In this document: positions 1-7,499 of the stretch, piece after piece | Position numbering within the stretch: the first letter of the stretch is position 1 | How the letters are laid out: the number at the start of each line of letters is the position of its first letter | DNA from: Nitrospina sp. | GTDB taxonomy: Bacteria > Nitrospinota > Nitrospinia > Nitrospinales > VA-1 | Length of the DNA: 11,486 nt | Assembly (NCBI GenBank): GCA_018665625.1 | Contig: JABJCF010000517.1 | Span: 1-11,486 of the forward strand | Reading direction: 5' to 3' | Position numbers and translations under genes: made by a program | The notes under the pieces: generated by a model | What the model saw: the letters and a program-made list of their open reading frames with translations, nothing else | Databases searched by the model: none | Told to the model about the DNA's origin: nothing

Positions 1-131
1 CGGACTTTCCGAAACGGGATGATAAAAAATTCCTGCATCACTCTATGGTCTATGATTCGTCGGATGGGTTTGTCATAAAAACTAAACCCGTAGTTATTAC
101 TAAATATCCAGTCACTGAGAGAACTTATTGA
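1..131 (+). CDS. sdhA: succinate dehydrogenase/fumarate reductase flavoprotein subunit, C-terminal end (partial)
   Basis: This is the 3' end of a gene that begins left of the window. The frame starting at base 3 gives 42 residues, beginning DFPKRDDKKF and ending in KPVVITKYPVTERTY, then TGA at 129-131. The pattern of an Asp-Phe-Pro-x-Arg-Asp-Asp turn followed by a Lys-Pro-Val-x-Ile-Thr-Lys-Tyr tail is typical of the extreme C-terminus of SdhA/FrdA. The FAD and dicarboxylate domains lie outside. The stop overlaps the next ATG by one base (TGATG), and the next gene is the iron-sulfur subunit, which supports the call. SdhA oxidises succinate to fumarate, or the reverse, on covalently bound FAD. 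The fragment alone cannot tell succinate dehydrogenase from fumarate reductase. Confidence 0.85.
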   Translation, partial: DFPKRDDKKFLHHSMVYDSSDGFVIKTKPVVITKYPVTERTY

Positions 132-1072
132 TGGCAACATTTAGAATCAAACGGTTCAATCCAGAAAAACAACCCGAACCTTACTTCGAAGAGTTTGAGT
201 TGGATATTCCTGATGGCGCTACACTTCTGGATTGCATGAATGAGATCAAATGGACTCTCGATGGCAGCCTTTCTTATCGCATGTCTTGTCGCAGTGCAAT
301 TTGTGGGTCTTGCGCAGTCAAGGCAAACGGTCACGCTATACTGGCCTGCCAACGTCAGGGCGAACACCTGTTAGATAATGACGACACCATTACCCTGGAA
401 CCTTTGGGGAACATGAAGCCCATTAAAGATCTGGCAGTCGACTTCACACCATTCTGGGACAAAATCAATAAAGTAAAACCGTATCTGGAACCGAAAGACG
501 AACCGCCAGCAAAAGAAAGACATCAGTCGCCGGAAGAGTTTCTTCTCATCGATGACTCCAGCACCTGCATCATGTGCGGAGCCTGTTATTCGGATTGTAA
601 TACTCTAGAGGTTGATGATGATTTTCTCGGGCCTGCAGCTCTTGCAAAAGCGCAACGCTTCGTGGGCGATTCCCGCGACTCGAAAACATTGCAACGCGTG
701 CAGGACTTAAGCGAGCCTGGTGGAATTTGGGATTGCACCCATTGCGGCGAATGTGTGGAGCGATGTCCAAAGCCCGCACGTCCTTTCGATCGCATTAAAG
801 AAATTATGACCGTGGCATTGGAAAAAGGAGTGCACAATAATAATGGCGCGCGCCATGCTCTTTCTTTCACCAATTCAGTTAAAAGAAGTGGCAACCTGAA
901 CGAAAACAGAATTCCAGTCGAGTCGATGGGTTTTTTCAATATCCCGGGACTGCTCAGCCTGATTCCGATCGGACTCAGAATGCTACTTAAAGGAAAAGTT
1001 CCACCGATCATTCATCATTCGATTGAAGAAGTCGATGACGTAAAACGTATTTTTAAGGAGTTGGATCAATGA
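131..1072 (+). CDS. sdhB: succinate dehydrogenase/fumarate reductase iron-sulfur subunit, two-tetranuclear-cluster type
   Basis: This 313-residue protein passes electrons between the SdhA flavin and the membrane side of complex II. The N-terminal plant-type ferredoxin domain has the [2Fe-2S] ligands C53, C58, C61 and C73. The C-terminal domain has C146-C149-C152-C156, a [4Fe-4S] site, and C202-x2-C205-x2-C208-x3-C212-P. Classical SdhB has three cysteines in that last motif, for [3Fe-4S]; four predict a second [4Fe-4S], as known in archaeal and other type E enzymes. At 313 residues it exceeds the usual 230-250, because about 100 residues follow the last cysteine. I chose ATG 131 over the in-frame TTG at 128 because it overlaps the sdhA stop and has GAGAGA at 117-122. 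The 3' end overlaps the next start (ATGA). The direction of catalysis is not visible. Confidence 0.93.
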   Translation: MATFRIKRFNPEKQPEPYFEEFELDIPDGATLLDCMNEIKWTLDGSLSYRMSCRSAICGSCAVKANGHAILACQRQGEHLLDNDDTITLEPLGNMKPIKDLAVDFTPFWDKINKVKPYLEPKDEPPAKERHQSPEEFLLIDDSSTCIMCGACYSDCNTLEVDDDFLGPAALAKAQRFVGDSRDSKTLQRVQDLSEPGGIWDCTHCGECVERCPKPARPFDRIKEIMTVALEKGVHNNNGARHALSFTNSVKRSGNLNENRIPVESMGFFNIPGLLSLIPIGLRMLLKGKVPPIIHHSIEEVDDVKRIFKELDQ

Positions 1073-1959
1073 AGTTCGCCCTTTTTACAGGATGCGTCGC
1101 CAAAGGGGCGACTCGAGAGTTGATGCTCTCCACCACCAAAGCCGCCGAAGGTCTGGGTTTTGAGTTTATCGAAATGAAAAGTGCGTCCTGCTGTGGTGCA
1201 GGTGTTGTTTCAGAGAAAAGTCCGTTACTTGCCGATGCCTTGAACGCGCGTTCCTTTTCGATTGCCGAAAAGCAGGGACTCGACATAGTCACCATCTGTT
1301 CCACTTGTCAGGGAACATTGAAGAAAACCGAAGCACATTTGAACGAAGATAAAGAATACAAAGAAAAAGTAAACGACATCCTCGAAGAGGGTGGACATCA
1401 ATACAACGGTAAGACACGCATCAAACACTTTGCCAATATTCTCGCTACGGAAGAAGGCATGGCACGGTTGAAATCAAGAATTAAACGTCCTTTGACCGGA
1501 CTTAAAGTCGCAGCGTTTTACGGTTGTTATGTTTTGCGTCCGTCCGAAAGGTCAGACATTGAGAATCCGGATAATCCAACAGAAATGGAAGATATCTTCG
1601 CGGCATTGGGTGCGACACCAGTTTACTATCCGAGTCGCGTTAAATGTTGTGGTTTCCCCATTGTGATGATGAACAAAGACGCATCCCTCGGTATGTCAGG
1701 CAATGCTTTGCAAGATGCGATCGAGAACGGTGCTGATGTTGTCGCTACCGGATGTCCTCTTTGTCACTTGAGCCTCGATTCCTATCAACCCGAAATAGAA
1801 TTATTACAAAAGAAAAACCAGTCCATTCCTATCCTGCATCTGCCGCAACTCGTTGCTCTGGCCTTAGGCTACACACCAACCCAATTGGGAATGGATAGTC
1901 ATATCGTTTCTACTCTCAAAATCAACCAAATACTTTCAGGTTCCTCGTCCTCTCACTAG
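1069..1959 (+). CDS. sdhE: HdrB-like CCG-domain subunit of type E succinate dehydrogenase/fumarate reductase
   Basis: This 296-residue protein belongs to the heterodisulfide reductase subunit B family. It carries two complete CCG motifs: C9-x31-C41C42-x34-C77-x2-C80 and C153-x39-C193C194-x34-C229-x2-C232. In HdrB each motif binds a noncubane iron-sulfur cluster. In type E complex II the SdhE subunit replaces the classical haem-b membrane anchors and is thought to pass electrons to or from quinone. There are no obvious transmembrane helices, so any contact with the membrane would be peripheral. The start overlaps the sdhB stop by four bases, with AAGGAG at 1055-1060. The symbol means the complex II subunit, not the unrelated FAD-assembly factor also called SdhE. 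A second anchor gene (sdhF) is not in the window. The family is certain; the role rests on gene order. Confidence 0.9.
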   Translation: MKFALFTGCVAKGATRELMLSTTKAAEGLGFEFIEMKSASCCGAGVVSEKSPLLADALNARSFSIAEKQGLDIVTICSTCQGTLKKTEAHLNEDKEYKEKVNDILEEGGHQYNGKTRIKHFANILATEEGMARLKSRIKRPLTGLKVAAFYGCYVLRPSERSDIENPDNPTEMEDIFAALGATPVYYPSRVKCCGFPIVMMNKDASLGMSGNALQDAIENGADVVATGCPLCHLSLDSYQPEIELLQKKNQSIPILHLPQLVALALGYTPTQLGMDSHIVSTLKINQILSGSSSSH

Positions 1960-1967
1960 AGTGAGAG
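1950..1967 (+). repeat. hairpin across the sdhE stop codon
   Basis: CTCTCACTAGAGTGAGAG is an inverted repeat with 8-base arms (1950-1957 and 1960-1967) that contains the TAG stop. CCTC at 1943-1946 and GAGG at 1971-1974 can lengthen the stem beyond a 3x3 internal loop. No T-run follows, so it is not a standard intrinsic terminator. It could stabilise the 3' end of the sdhABE message or weaken read-through into the transporter gene. Confidence 0.5.
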
Positions 1968-2011
1968 TCAGAGGGGATGCCTCGCTTGTGCAATAAGAGG
2001 TAAAGCGTTAA

Positions 2012-2051
2012 GATCAACTCGTTAATTTTTGATAGCGAGTCTCTCTTGATC
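2012..2051 (+). repeat. imperfect inverted repeat at the transporter translation start
   Basis: GATCAACTCG (2012-2021) can pair with CGAG (2036-2039) and TTGATC (2046-2051), leaving a 14-base loop and a six-base bulge. The distal arm includes the proposed TTG start at 2046, so the structure would hide the initiation site. No good Shine-Dalgarno is visible here. The pairing was found by eye and its stability was not calculated. Confidence 0.3.
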
Positions 2052-3590
2052 GAAAACCATTTCAAAAAACAAATTATTGTTTTACTGCTAGGCCTTGCAG
2101 CTTTCTGTGGCATTTTACTGATGCCGCTTCCCGAGGGTATGACGGAAAGTGCGCAGCGCATGTTCGCCGTGGTTGCATTGATGTCCATATGGTGGGTCGG
2201 TGAAGGCACTTCACTAGCCGTGACGGCGATGCTGCCACTAGTGCTATTCCCGCTGCTCGGTATCATGCCGAGTAAACAGGTCGCTCCTAATTACGCCAAC
2301 CATCTTATCTTTTTGTTCCTTGGCGGATTCATGATCGCCCTTGCCATGGAGAAATGGAATTTTCATAAACGACTGGCTTTATGGATCATCAACGCGATGG
2401 GGACCGATCCCAAACGCATTGTGCTCGGATTCATGATTGCTACTGCATTTTTATCGATGTGGATTTCAAACACGGCGTCAACCATGATGATGCTACCGGT
2501 AGCTATGGCGGTGGTGAGGCAAATTGCTTTAGACTCTTCTTTAAATGGCGAACGAAACGCGGAATCACAAAAGCAAATTGAAAGTGGGTTGGGGCTCGTC
2601 TTAATGTTGGGTCTGGCTTACTCCGCCAGCATCGGCGGTGTGGGAACTCCTATAGGAACGCCACCGAATATTGTGTTTGCTGGTTTTTATAAAAAGCTTT
2701 TCCCGGAAAACCCTGAAATCAGTTTTTTTAAGTGGATGACAATGGCATTGCCCATCGTTCTGGTTTTTATTCCCATCACATGGGTGTACCTTTGCCGTTT
2801 TGTTTCACCTTTTCCAATGTCCCAGATTGAAGGTGGGGAAAGTGGAATCATTCAGCAAGAGCTTGATGAAATGGGTTCCATGAGCCGGGCCGAAAAAATT
2901 GTAGCTGCTGTTTTTTGTTTCACGGCTTTTCTATGGATTTTCCGACAGCCCATTGTAGTTGGTGATTTTATTCTCCCCGGTTGGTCTAACCTCTTCGAAA
3001 ACCCTAAATACCTGCACGATTCTACCGTGGCAATGGCAATGGGTCTGCTGTTATTGGTGATGCCGGTCAATGGTGTTAAAGGTCTCACCTTGAATGAAAA
3101 AACCGAATGGTTTGCGTTGGACTGGAAAACAGTGCAATCAAAAACCCCCTGGGGAATATTGATTCTCTTTGGCGGCGGTTTTGCTCTGGCGGCTGGATTC
3201 GGAGTGAGCGGACTCGACAAATGGATCGGATCAAAGTTAACCGGTGTTTCTGATTGGCCTTTGTGGTTGACAGTGCTTGTCATTTGTCTTGCTGTGACTT
3301 TTTTAACCGAGTTGACTTCAAACACAGCAACTACAACGATGATTCTTCCTATTCTTGGAATGGCGGCGGTTGCTGCAACGATTCATCCCTTGTTTTTCAT
3401 GGTTCCTGCAACGCTTGCAGCATCGTTTGCTTTTATGTTGCCAGTGGCGACGCCTCCGAACGCCATTGTCTTTGGCAGCGGTTGGGTGAGTATCCCTAAA
3501 ATGTCACGAGCAGGTTTGATACTAAACTTGATTGGAGCGGGTATTGTGACTACGGCTGTTTTAGTTCTGGTGAAGGTGTTATTTCTTTAA
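2046..3590 (+). CDS. DASS/SLC13-family sodium:dicarboxylate symporter
   Basis: This 514-residue polytopic inner-membrane transporter probably imports C4-dicarboxylates such as succinate, fumarate or malate with sodium. Both hallmark Ser-Asn-Thr motifs are present, SNTAST at 141-146 and SNTATT at 425-430. In VcINDY these touch the substrate carboxylates and the sodium sites. Each is followed by the matching loop, GTPIGTPPN near 200-208 and ATPPNAIVFG near 468-477, giving the usual two-fold inverted architecture. Length is normal for the family. TTG at 2046 is the best start: it leads straight into a basic stretch and the first hydrophobic segment, and the open frame upstream back to the stop at 2001 has no ATG or GTG. 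It lies 86 bases after sdhE, so dicarboxylate uptake next to succinate/fumarate conversion makes sense. Sulfate or other anions remain possible substrates. Confidence 0.88.
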   Translation: MIENHFKKQIIVLLLGLAAFCGILLMPLPEGMTESAQRMFAVVALMSIWWVGEGTSLAVTAMLPLVLFPLLGIMPSKQVAPNYANHLIFLFLGGFMIALAMEKWNFHKRLALWIINAMGTDPKRIVLGFMIATAFLSMWISNTASTMMMLPVAMAVVRQIALDSSLNGERNAESQKQIESGLGLVLMLGLAYSASIGGVGTPIGTPPNIVFAGFYKKLFPENPEISFFKWMTMALPIVLVFIPITWVYLCRFVSPFPMSQIEGGESGIIQQELDEMGSMSRAEKIVAAVFCFTAFLWIFRQPIVVGDFILPGWSNLFENPKYLHDSTVAMAMGLLLLVMPVNGVKGLTLNEKTEWFALDWKTVQSKTPWGILILFGGGFALAAGFGVSGLDKWIGSKLTGVSDWPLWLTVLVICLAVTFLTELTSNTATTTMILPILGMAAVAATIHPLFFMVPATLAASFAFMLPVATPPNAIVFGSGWVSIPKMSRAGLILNLIGAGIVTTAVLVLVKVLFL

Positions 3591-5098
3591 GCTGCGGGGC
3601 TTTCCCTGCGCCATCTTAGAATTGGATTGCGTGCCGCTCTTGCTTCATCGGGACGCGATACTTTTGGCAGGCGTGGAGCATCGTGAAAACTTTCAGGATC
3701 TTCATGTCCTTTTTGGGCAATTGACTTCATCGCTTCGATAAACATGTCGAGTGTTTCTTTCGATTCTGTTTCTGTTGGCTCGATCATCAGCGCGCCTTTT
3801 ACAATTAGCGGGAAGTAAACCGTCGGTGGATGAAACCCATGATCGATGAGCTCTTTGGCAAAGTCCATTGTGGTGATGCCTTGACCTTTATCGTTGAACA
3901 CGCATTCGTGAAGACTTTGGCCTGTGAATGGCAGGTGGAACGTGTCCTTTAATTTAGCGCGGATGTAGTTTGCGTTTAATACGGCTGATTGTGCTGCCTC
4001 AAGAATGCCTTCGGGTCCGAGTGTGCGGATGTAGACATAGGCTCTCAGCAACATTCCGAAGTTGCCATTGAACACTTTTAGTTTGCCGATGCTTTCAGGC
4101 CGGTCGTAGTTTAAAAAATATTTGTTGCCCTTTTTTTCAACTACTGGTTTGGGTAGATAAGGTTCGAGAATATTTTTTATGCAGACAGGACCTGCCCCCG
4201 GTCCACCACCTCCATGCGGAGTCGAAAAGGTTTTGTGCAGGTTGATGTGTAATACGTCTATCCCCATCTCTCCCATTTTGACAATTCCCATAACTGCATT
4301 GAGGTTTGCACCATCGCAATACACCAGTCCACCTTTGCTATGAACAATCTCGGTAATTTTTAAAATATCTTTCTCAAACATACCGAGGGTATTCGGGTTG
4401 GTCAGCATAATGGCGGCAGTTTCTTCATCCATAACCGCTTCCAGTTTTTCTATGTCGATCAGGCCTTCAGCGTTGGAAGGTATCTGAACGGATTTATAGC
4501 CACAAAGAGTCGCACTGGCAGGGTTGGTCCCGTGTGCTGAATCAGGTAGCAAAACTTTTTTCCGAGGATTTCCTTTTGCCGTATGGTAGGCCTGAATCAT
4601 TAGCATACCGGCAAATTCGCCTTGTGCCCCGGCAGCGGGTTGCAGGCTGACATGGTCCATGCCGCTTATTTCTTTCAGGCATTCTTGCAATTCAAACATC
4701 AGCTGCAGGCTTCCCTGGGAGTTTTCATCTGCTGAAATCGGGTGGTGTGCTGCAAAGCCGGGCAGGCGTGCCAGAGTTTCATTTATTTTTGGGTTGTACT
4801 TCATGGTGCATGATCCCAATGGATAAAAATTGGTGTCGATGCTGAAGTTCCATTGCGATAGCCTTGTATAGTGGCGGACAACATCCAGTTCGGTCAACTC
4901 TGGAAGTTCTTCAATAGGCTCGCGAATTTCATCGGCAGGTAACAAGGTTTCCAGTTCAATCTCCGGCACATCGCAGGAGGGGAGGGAATAGGCCTTTCTG
5001 CCTGGTGACCCTAATTCAAATACGACCGGTTCCTCAAAAATTAAACCAGCTGTTGCGATGCCTGGATTCTTCGGAGTTTTATTTTGTTCGCTATTCAT
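3587..5098 (-). CDS. gcvPB: glycine dehydrogenase (decarboxylating) subunit 2, P-protein
   Basis: This 503-residue PLP enzyme subunit works in the glycine cleavage system. The P-protein decarboxylates glycine and transfers the aminomethyl group to lipoyl-GcvH. Here it is the split form, which needs GcvPA as partner. The PLP lysine is K289 in INLHKTFSTPHGGGGPG. Other family blocks are NFYPLGSCTMKYNPKINE near 90-107, LPDSAHGTNPASA near 184-196 and CDGANLNAVMG near 261-271. The length is normal. ATG 5098 has no clear Shine-Dalgarno and starts five bases after the upstream GT9 gene ends, so translational coupling is likely. gcvPA, gcvT, gcvH and lpd are not in the window, so its place at the end of an envelope operon is odd. 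The 3' end overlaps the convergent transporter by four bases. Confidence 0.95.
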   Translation of the reverse strand: MNSEQNKTPKNPGIATAGLIFEEPVVFELGSPGRKAYSLPSCDVPEIELETLLPADEIREPIEELPELTELDVVRHYTRLSQWNFSIDTNFYPLGSCTMKYNPKINETLARLPGFAAHHPISADENSQGSLQLMFELQECLKEISGMDHVSLQPAAGAQGEFAGMLMIQAYHTAKGNPRKKVLLPDSAHGTNPASATLCGYKSVQIPSNAEGLIDIEKLEAVMDEETAAIMLTNPNTLGMFEKDILKITEIVHSKGGLVYCDGANLNAVMGIVKMGEMGIDVLHINLHKTFSTPHGGGGPGAGPVCIKNILEPYLPKPVVEKKGNKYFLNYDRPESIGKLKVFNGNFGMLLRAYVYIRTLGPEGILEAAQSAVLNANYIRAKLKDTFHLPFTGQSLHECVFNDKGQGITTMDFAKELIDHGFHPPTVYFPLIVKGALMIEPTETESKETLDMFIEAMKSIAQKGHEDPESFHDAPRLPKVSRPDEARAARNPILRWRRESPAA

Positions 5099-5103
5099 GG
5101 CAT

Positions 5104-6159
5104 TTAGTTTTTTAGGATTTTCTGAAGAGTGTCTATTGCGGTTTCTGGCGTTAGAGTTTTTTTGTGTCGGTCATCGAGAACAACACTGGCTGGATGCCTG
5201 GGGCCCCATCTCTCAATTTCTCCGTGTTTAAAAATAACGCAAGCGGGTTTTTCTACAGCTGAGGCAAGATGCATGATGCCCGTGTGGTTGCAAAAAAGAA
5301 GATCGCATTGTTGTATCAAAAGCGCAAGTTCTTTTGTTTTCATAAGGGGTAATAGTCGCGGTTTGAACTCCATCTCGGCTATTTGAGATTTTAGACCGGT
5401 TTCCTCACCGGGACCATTTATCAACCAGACATTGGCGATTTTGTTTTTCAGAATATGCTGCATAACTGCCTGAAACTTTTCCCATGGCCAACCCCATTCT
5501 GCGATGCGAGTTCCTGTTTTGACCAATAGGAGAGGCCGCTCACTTTTTTCTGAGTTAATGATTCCTGCTATTTTTTGGTTTTCTTTTTCGTTGAAATAAA
5601 TTCGGGGCTGAGAAATTATTTTTGGTACTCCCATGTGCCGCAGTAGTGCCAGATTGTTTTCAATTTCATGGCAGGGTGGGCCGTCAATGGAAAGTTGTAT
5701 ATTGTATTTCCATGGATTCTGCGAATGCAAATAACCGGCCTTCATTTTTGATTTTGAGCAAAGGGTGAAAAATGTTGCTGTGGCACTGAATTTTTTATTG
5801 AGTGTGATGGCTAGATCAAAATTTTCTTTGCGCGAATCTCGAATAGCGCGCCAGAATCTCCTGCGCCGCATTAAAATTATCTTATCAAGATTGGGGTTGT
5901 CCTCCAGAATTCCTCCCTGGATAGGATTTACCATTGCCGTGATTTTTAAATGAGGGAATGATTTTTTCAAAGACTCGTATATGGGTGTGGAAAGGACAAC
6001 GTCACCCAGTCGGTCGGGACGTACTACCAGCACTTTGGAAATTTTTGAAAAATCTAAGGGGAGGGGTGCTAAAGGAACATCTTTTTCGGCAAACAGTCCA
6101 AAAAGTTTCCAGAGACCATTTTTAATTTGATATTCAACGGATCGGAGAAACTTTTTCAT
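5104..6159 (-). CDS. glycosyltransferase family 9 protein, LPS heptosyltransferase-like
   Basis: This 351-residue GT-B transferase is of the family that adds ADP-heptose to the LPS inner core on the cytoplasmic face. The N-terminal motif RPDRLGDVVLSTP (about 47-59) carries the conserved Gly-Asp. The C-terminal nucleotide-sugar domain has CNHTGIMHLASA (about 290-301), where most relatives have N-D-[ST]-G, so a usually conserved Asp is His here. The following block is FKHGEIERWGP instead of the common FGPT. ATG 6159 is used; an in-frame TTG at 6171 would add four residues, and TAA lies just before it. Neither start has a convincing Shine-Dalgarno. It sits in a minus-strand run with another GT9 gene and a PAP2 gene, which points to envelope glycan assembly. 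The exact sugar donor is unknown and need not be heptose. Confidence 0.85.
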   Translation of the reverse strand: MKKFLRSVEYQIKNGLWKLFGLFAEKDVPLAPLPLDFSKISKVLVVRPDRLGDVVLSTPIYESLKKSFPHLKITAMVNPIQGGILEDNPNLDKIILMRRRRFWRAIRDSRKENFDLAITLNKKFSATATFFTLCSKSKMKAGYLHSQNPWKYNIQLSIDGPPCHEIENNLALLRHMGVPKIISQPRIYFNEKENQKIAGIINSEKSERPLLLVKTGTRIAEWGWPWEKFQAVMQHILKNKIANVWLINGPGEETGLKSQIAEMEFKPRLLPLMKTKELALLIQQCDLLFCNHTGIMHLASAVEKPACVIFKHGEIERWGPRHPASVVLDDRHKKTLTPETAIDTLQKILKN

Positions 6160-6245
6160 GCGGGATGCCAATTGTTACGGAGCGGTTGATCGATCCGGAA
6201 GATAGTGAATTCTGATTGTGAAAATAGATTTGCGAAAATTTTTTG

Positions 6246-6416
6246 TTATTCCAGAGGAAGTGCTTCGTCAATGAGCATAACAGGAATATCTTCTTTAATG
6301 GGGTATTTTAAACTACAGGCTTTGCAGTTGAGGCTGTCTTCCTTTTCGCTCAGCTCAAGGTCGCCTTTGCATTTAGGGCAAACCAGAATATTCAGCAACT
6401 CTTTATCGATTCCCAT
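6246..6416 (-). CDS. Trm112/YcaR-family small zinc-binding protein
   Basis: This 56-residue protein begins MGIDKELLNILVCPKCKG and has two Cys-x2-Cys pairs, C13/C16 and C31/C34, followed by YPIKEDIPVMLIDEA. That is the whole Trm112-like (UPF0434, YcaR) fold with its zinc site and the typical Tyr-Pro-Ile-x-(x)-x-Ile-Pro-x-(Met)-Leu end. In eukaryotes and archaea Trm112 activates methyltransferases; bacterial copies are often found near LPS genes such as lpxK and kdsB, and their role is not settled. The start ATG has GGAG at 6423-6426 with a six-base spacer. It begins three bases after the upstream GT9 stop, so it is surely co-translated with that gene. Confidence 0.92.
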   Translation of the reverse strand: MGIDKELLNILVCPKCKGDLELSEKEDSLNCKACSLKYPIKEDIPVMLIDEALPLE

Positions 6417-6419
6417 AAT

Positions 6420-7487
6420 TTACTCCGCCTGATTATTTTTTTTCCGGTTCGATCGAACAGCTTCAAACACTTCGTCCACGGTCACTTGTTTCATGCACTC
6501 TTTGGTGCCCAAGGGGCATTTTCTCTTCCAGCAGAAACTGCATGAAAGCATTTTGTAAACCGTTTCGTGATTCAACCCGTAAGCCCCGTTCCGCACGGGA
6601 TCCGTTGGTCCAAAAATTGATACTGTTGGGATATCCAACGCGGCACAAAGATGAAGCGGTCCTGAATCACAACTTACCAGTTGTTTGAGGTGTTTGTAAA
6701 GAGTTATAGATTCTTGAAGGGTGGTGGGTGGGGCGACCCAGCTTTTTTGTTTCATGGTTGTTGCAATTTGTTGGACTTTGTCTTCTTCTCCCGGTCCCCA
6801 GGTCAATAATATGTTGCAATCAAGCTCATCTGTAATACGGTCTGCTAATTGTGCGAAACGTTCCAGCTCCCAAAGCTTACTTTCAAATCCCGCTCCGGGA
6901 TTGATACCAATAATTGGTTTGGAGGTGAGTTCGGGATGGCTCTGAAAAAAATCATCAACTTTTTTTTCTTGTGTTTCGGGAAGAGGGAATTGCTTCACTT
7001 CATTTTTAATGCCAAGTGTCGATTGAACCAGAGTCAGATACATATCGACGACATGAATTCCACCTGCTATATAAGGGCCTTTCTTATTAGTAAAGAGGGC
7101 GCTGATTTTTTCTTTACAGTTTTTTCTGTGGAACCCAGCTTTAATAATTGCGCCGCTTAACATTGCGATGACTGCGCTTTTCAGCAGCCCGTGCAAATCG
7201 AAAACCACATCAAAATTTTTATGACGGAGGTTTTTTATTATTTGCAGGATTTCACTCAGGGTTTTACTGTTCCAGTTTTTGCGCCAGATTTTTGTGCGGA
7301 TGGGAATAACTTCATCGATGTCAGGATTGTTGAATAAAAGTTCCTGATAACGTTCTTCAATCATCCAGGCGATAAAAGCATCGGGGTATTCCTGTCGCAG
7401 GGTTCGGCAAACAGGTAAGGTGTGGACAATGTCTCCCAAAGCGCTCAGTTTGATAATCAGAAATTTTTTTTGGCTCTTTGAACTCAT
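6420..7487 (-). CDS. glycosyltransferase family 9 protein, heptosyltransferase I (WaaC)-like
   Basis: This 355-residue GT-B enzyme probably transfers heptose from ADP-heptose to the Kdo or heptose of the LPS inner core in the cytoplasm. KLSALGDIVHTLP (13-25) is the N-terminal acceptor and catalytic motif with the conserved Asp. CDSGPLHLCAALDIPTVSIF (273-292) plus GPTDP is the canonical donor-site block. A C-terminal cysteine cluster, C316, C319, C324 and C331, resembles the Cys-rich tail of many GT9 enzymes. Length is typical. The gene starts 12 bases after the PAP2 stop, with no obvious Shine-Dalgarno. Unlike the second GT9 protein in this operon, all expected motif residues are present, so the two may add successive sugars. 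The call as WaaC-like rests on motif style only. Confidence 0.9.
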   Translation of the reverse strand: MSSKSQKKFLIIKLSALGDIVHTLPVCRTLRQEYPDAFIAWMIEERYQELLFNNPDIDEVIPIRTKIWRKNWNSKTLSEILQIIKNLRHKNFDVVFDLHGLLKSAVIAMLSGAIIKAGFHRKNCKEKISALFTNKKGPYIAGGIHVVDMYLTLVQSTLGIKNEVKQFPLPETQEKKVDDFFQSHPELTSKPIIGINPGAGFESKLWELERFAQLADRITDELDCNILLTWGPGEEDKVQQIATTMKQKSWVAPPTTLQESITLYKHLKQLVSCDSGPLHLCAALDIPTVSIFGPTDPVRNGAYGLNHETVYKMLSCSFCWKRKCPLGTKECMKQVTVDEVFEAVRSNRKKNNQAE

Positions 7488-7499
7488 GAGGCAAGGCCG

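Noticed and set aside
128..133. TTG at 128 as the sdhB start
   Set aside because: It would only add one residue before ATG 131, which overlaps the sdhA stop as TGATG and has the better ribosome spacing.
586..1011. 141-codon open frame on the minus strand inside sdhB
   Set aside because: It is antisense to a clear iron-sulfur protein, has no ribosome site and resembles no family; it is a by-product of sdhB codon use.
1986..2014. Possible promoter TTGTGC-17-TAAGAT before the transporter
   Set aside because: Both boxes are poor matches and sites this weak are common by chance.
2852..3325. 157-codon open frame on the minus strand inside the transporter gene
   Set aside because: The plus-strand protein is intact with both Ser-Asn-Thr motifs, and the antisense product has no recognisable domain.
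6160..6171. TTG at 6171 as the start of the first GT9 gene
   Set aside because: It gains four residues, has no Shine-Dalgarno and follows a stop directly; ATG 6159 is the simpler choice, though not proven.
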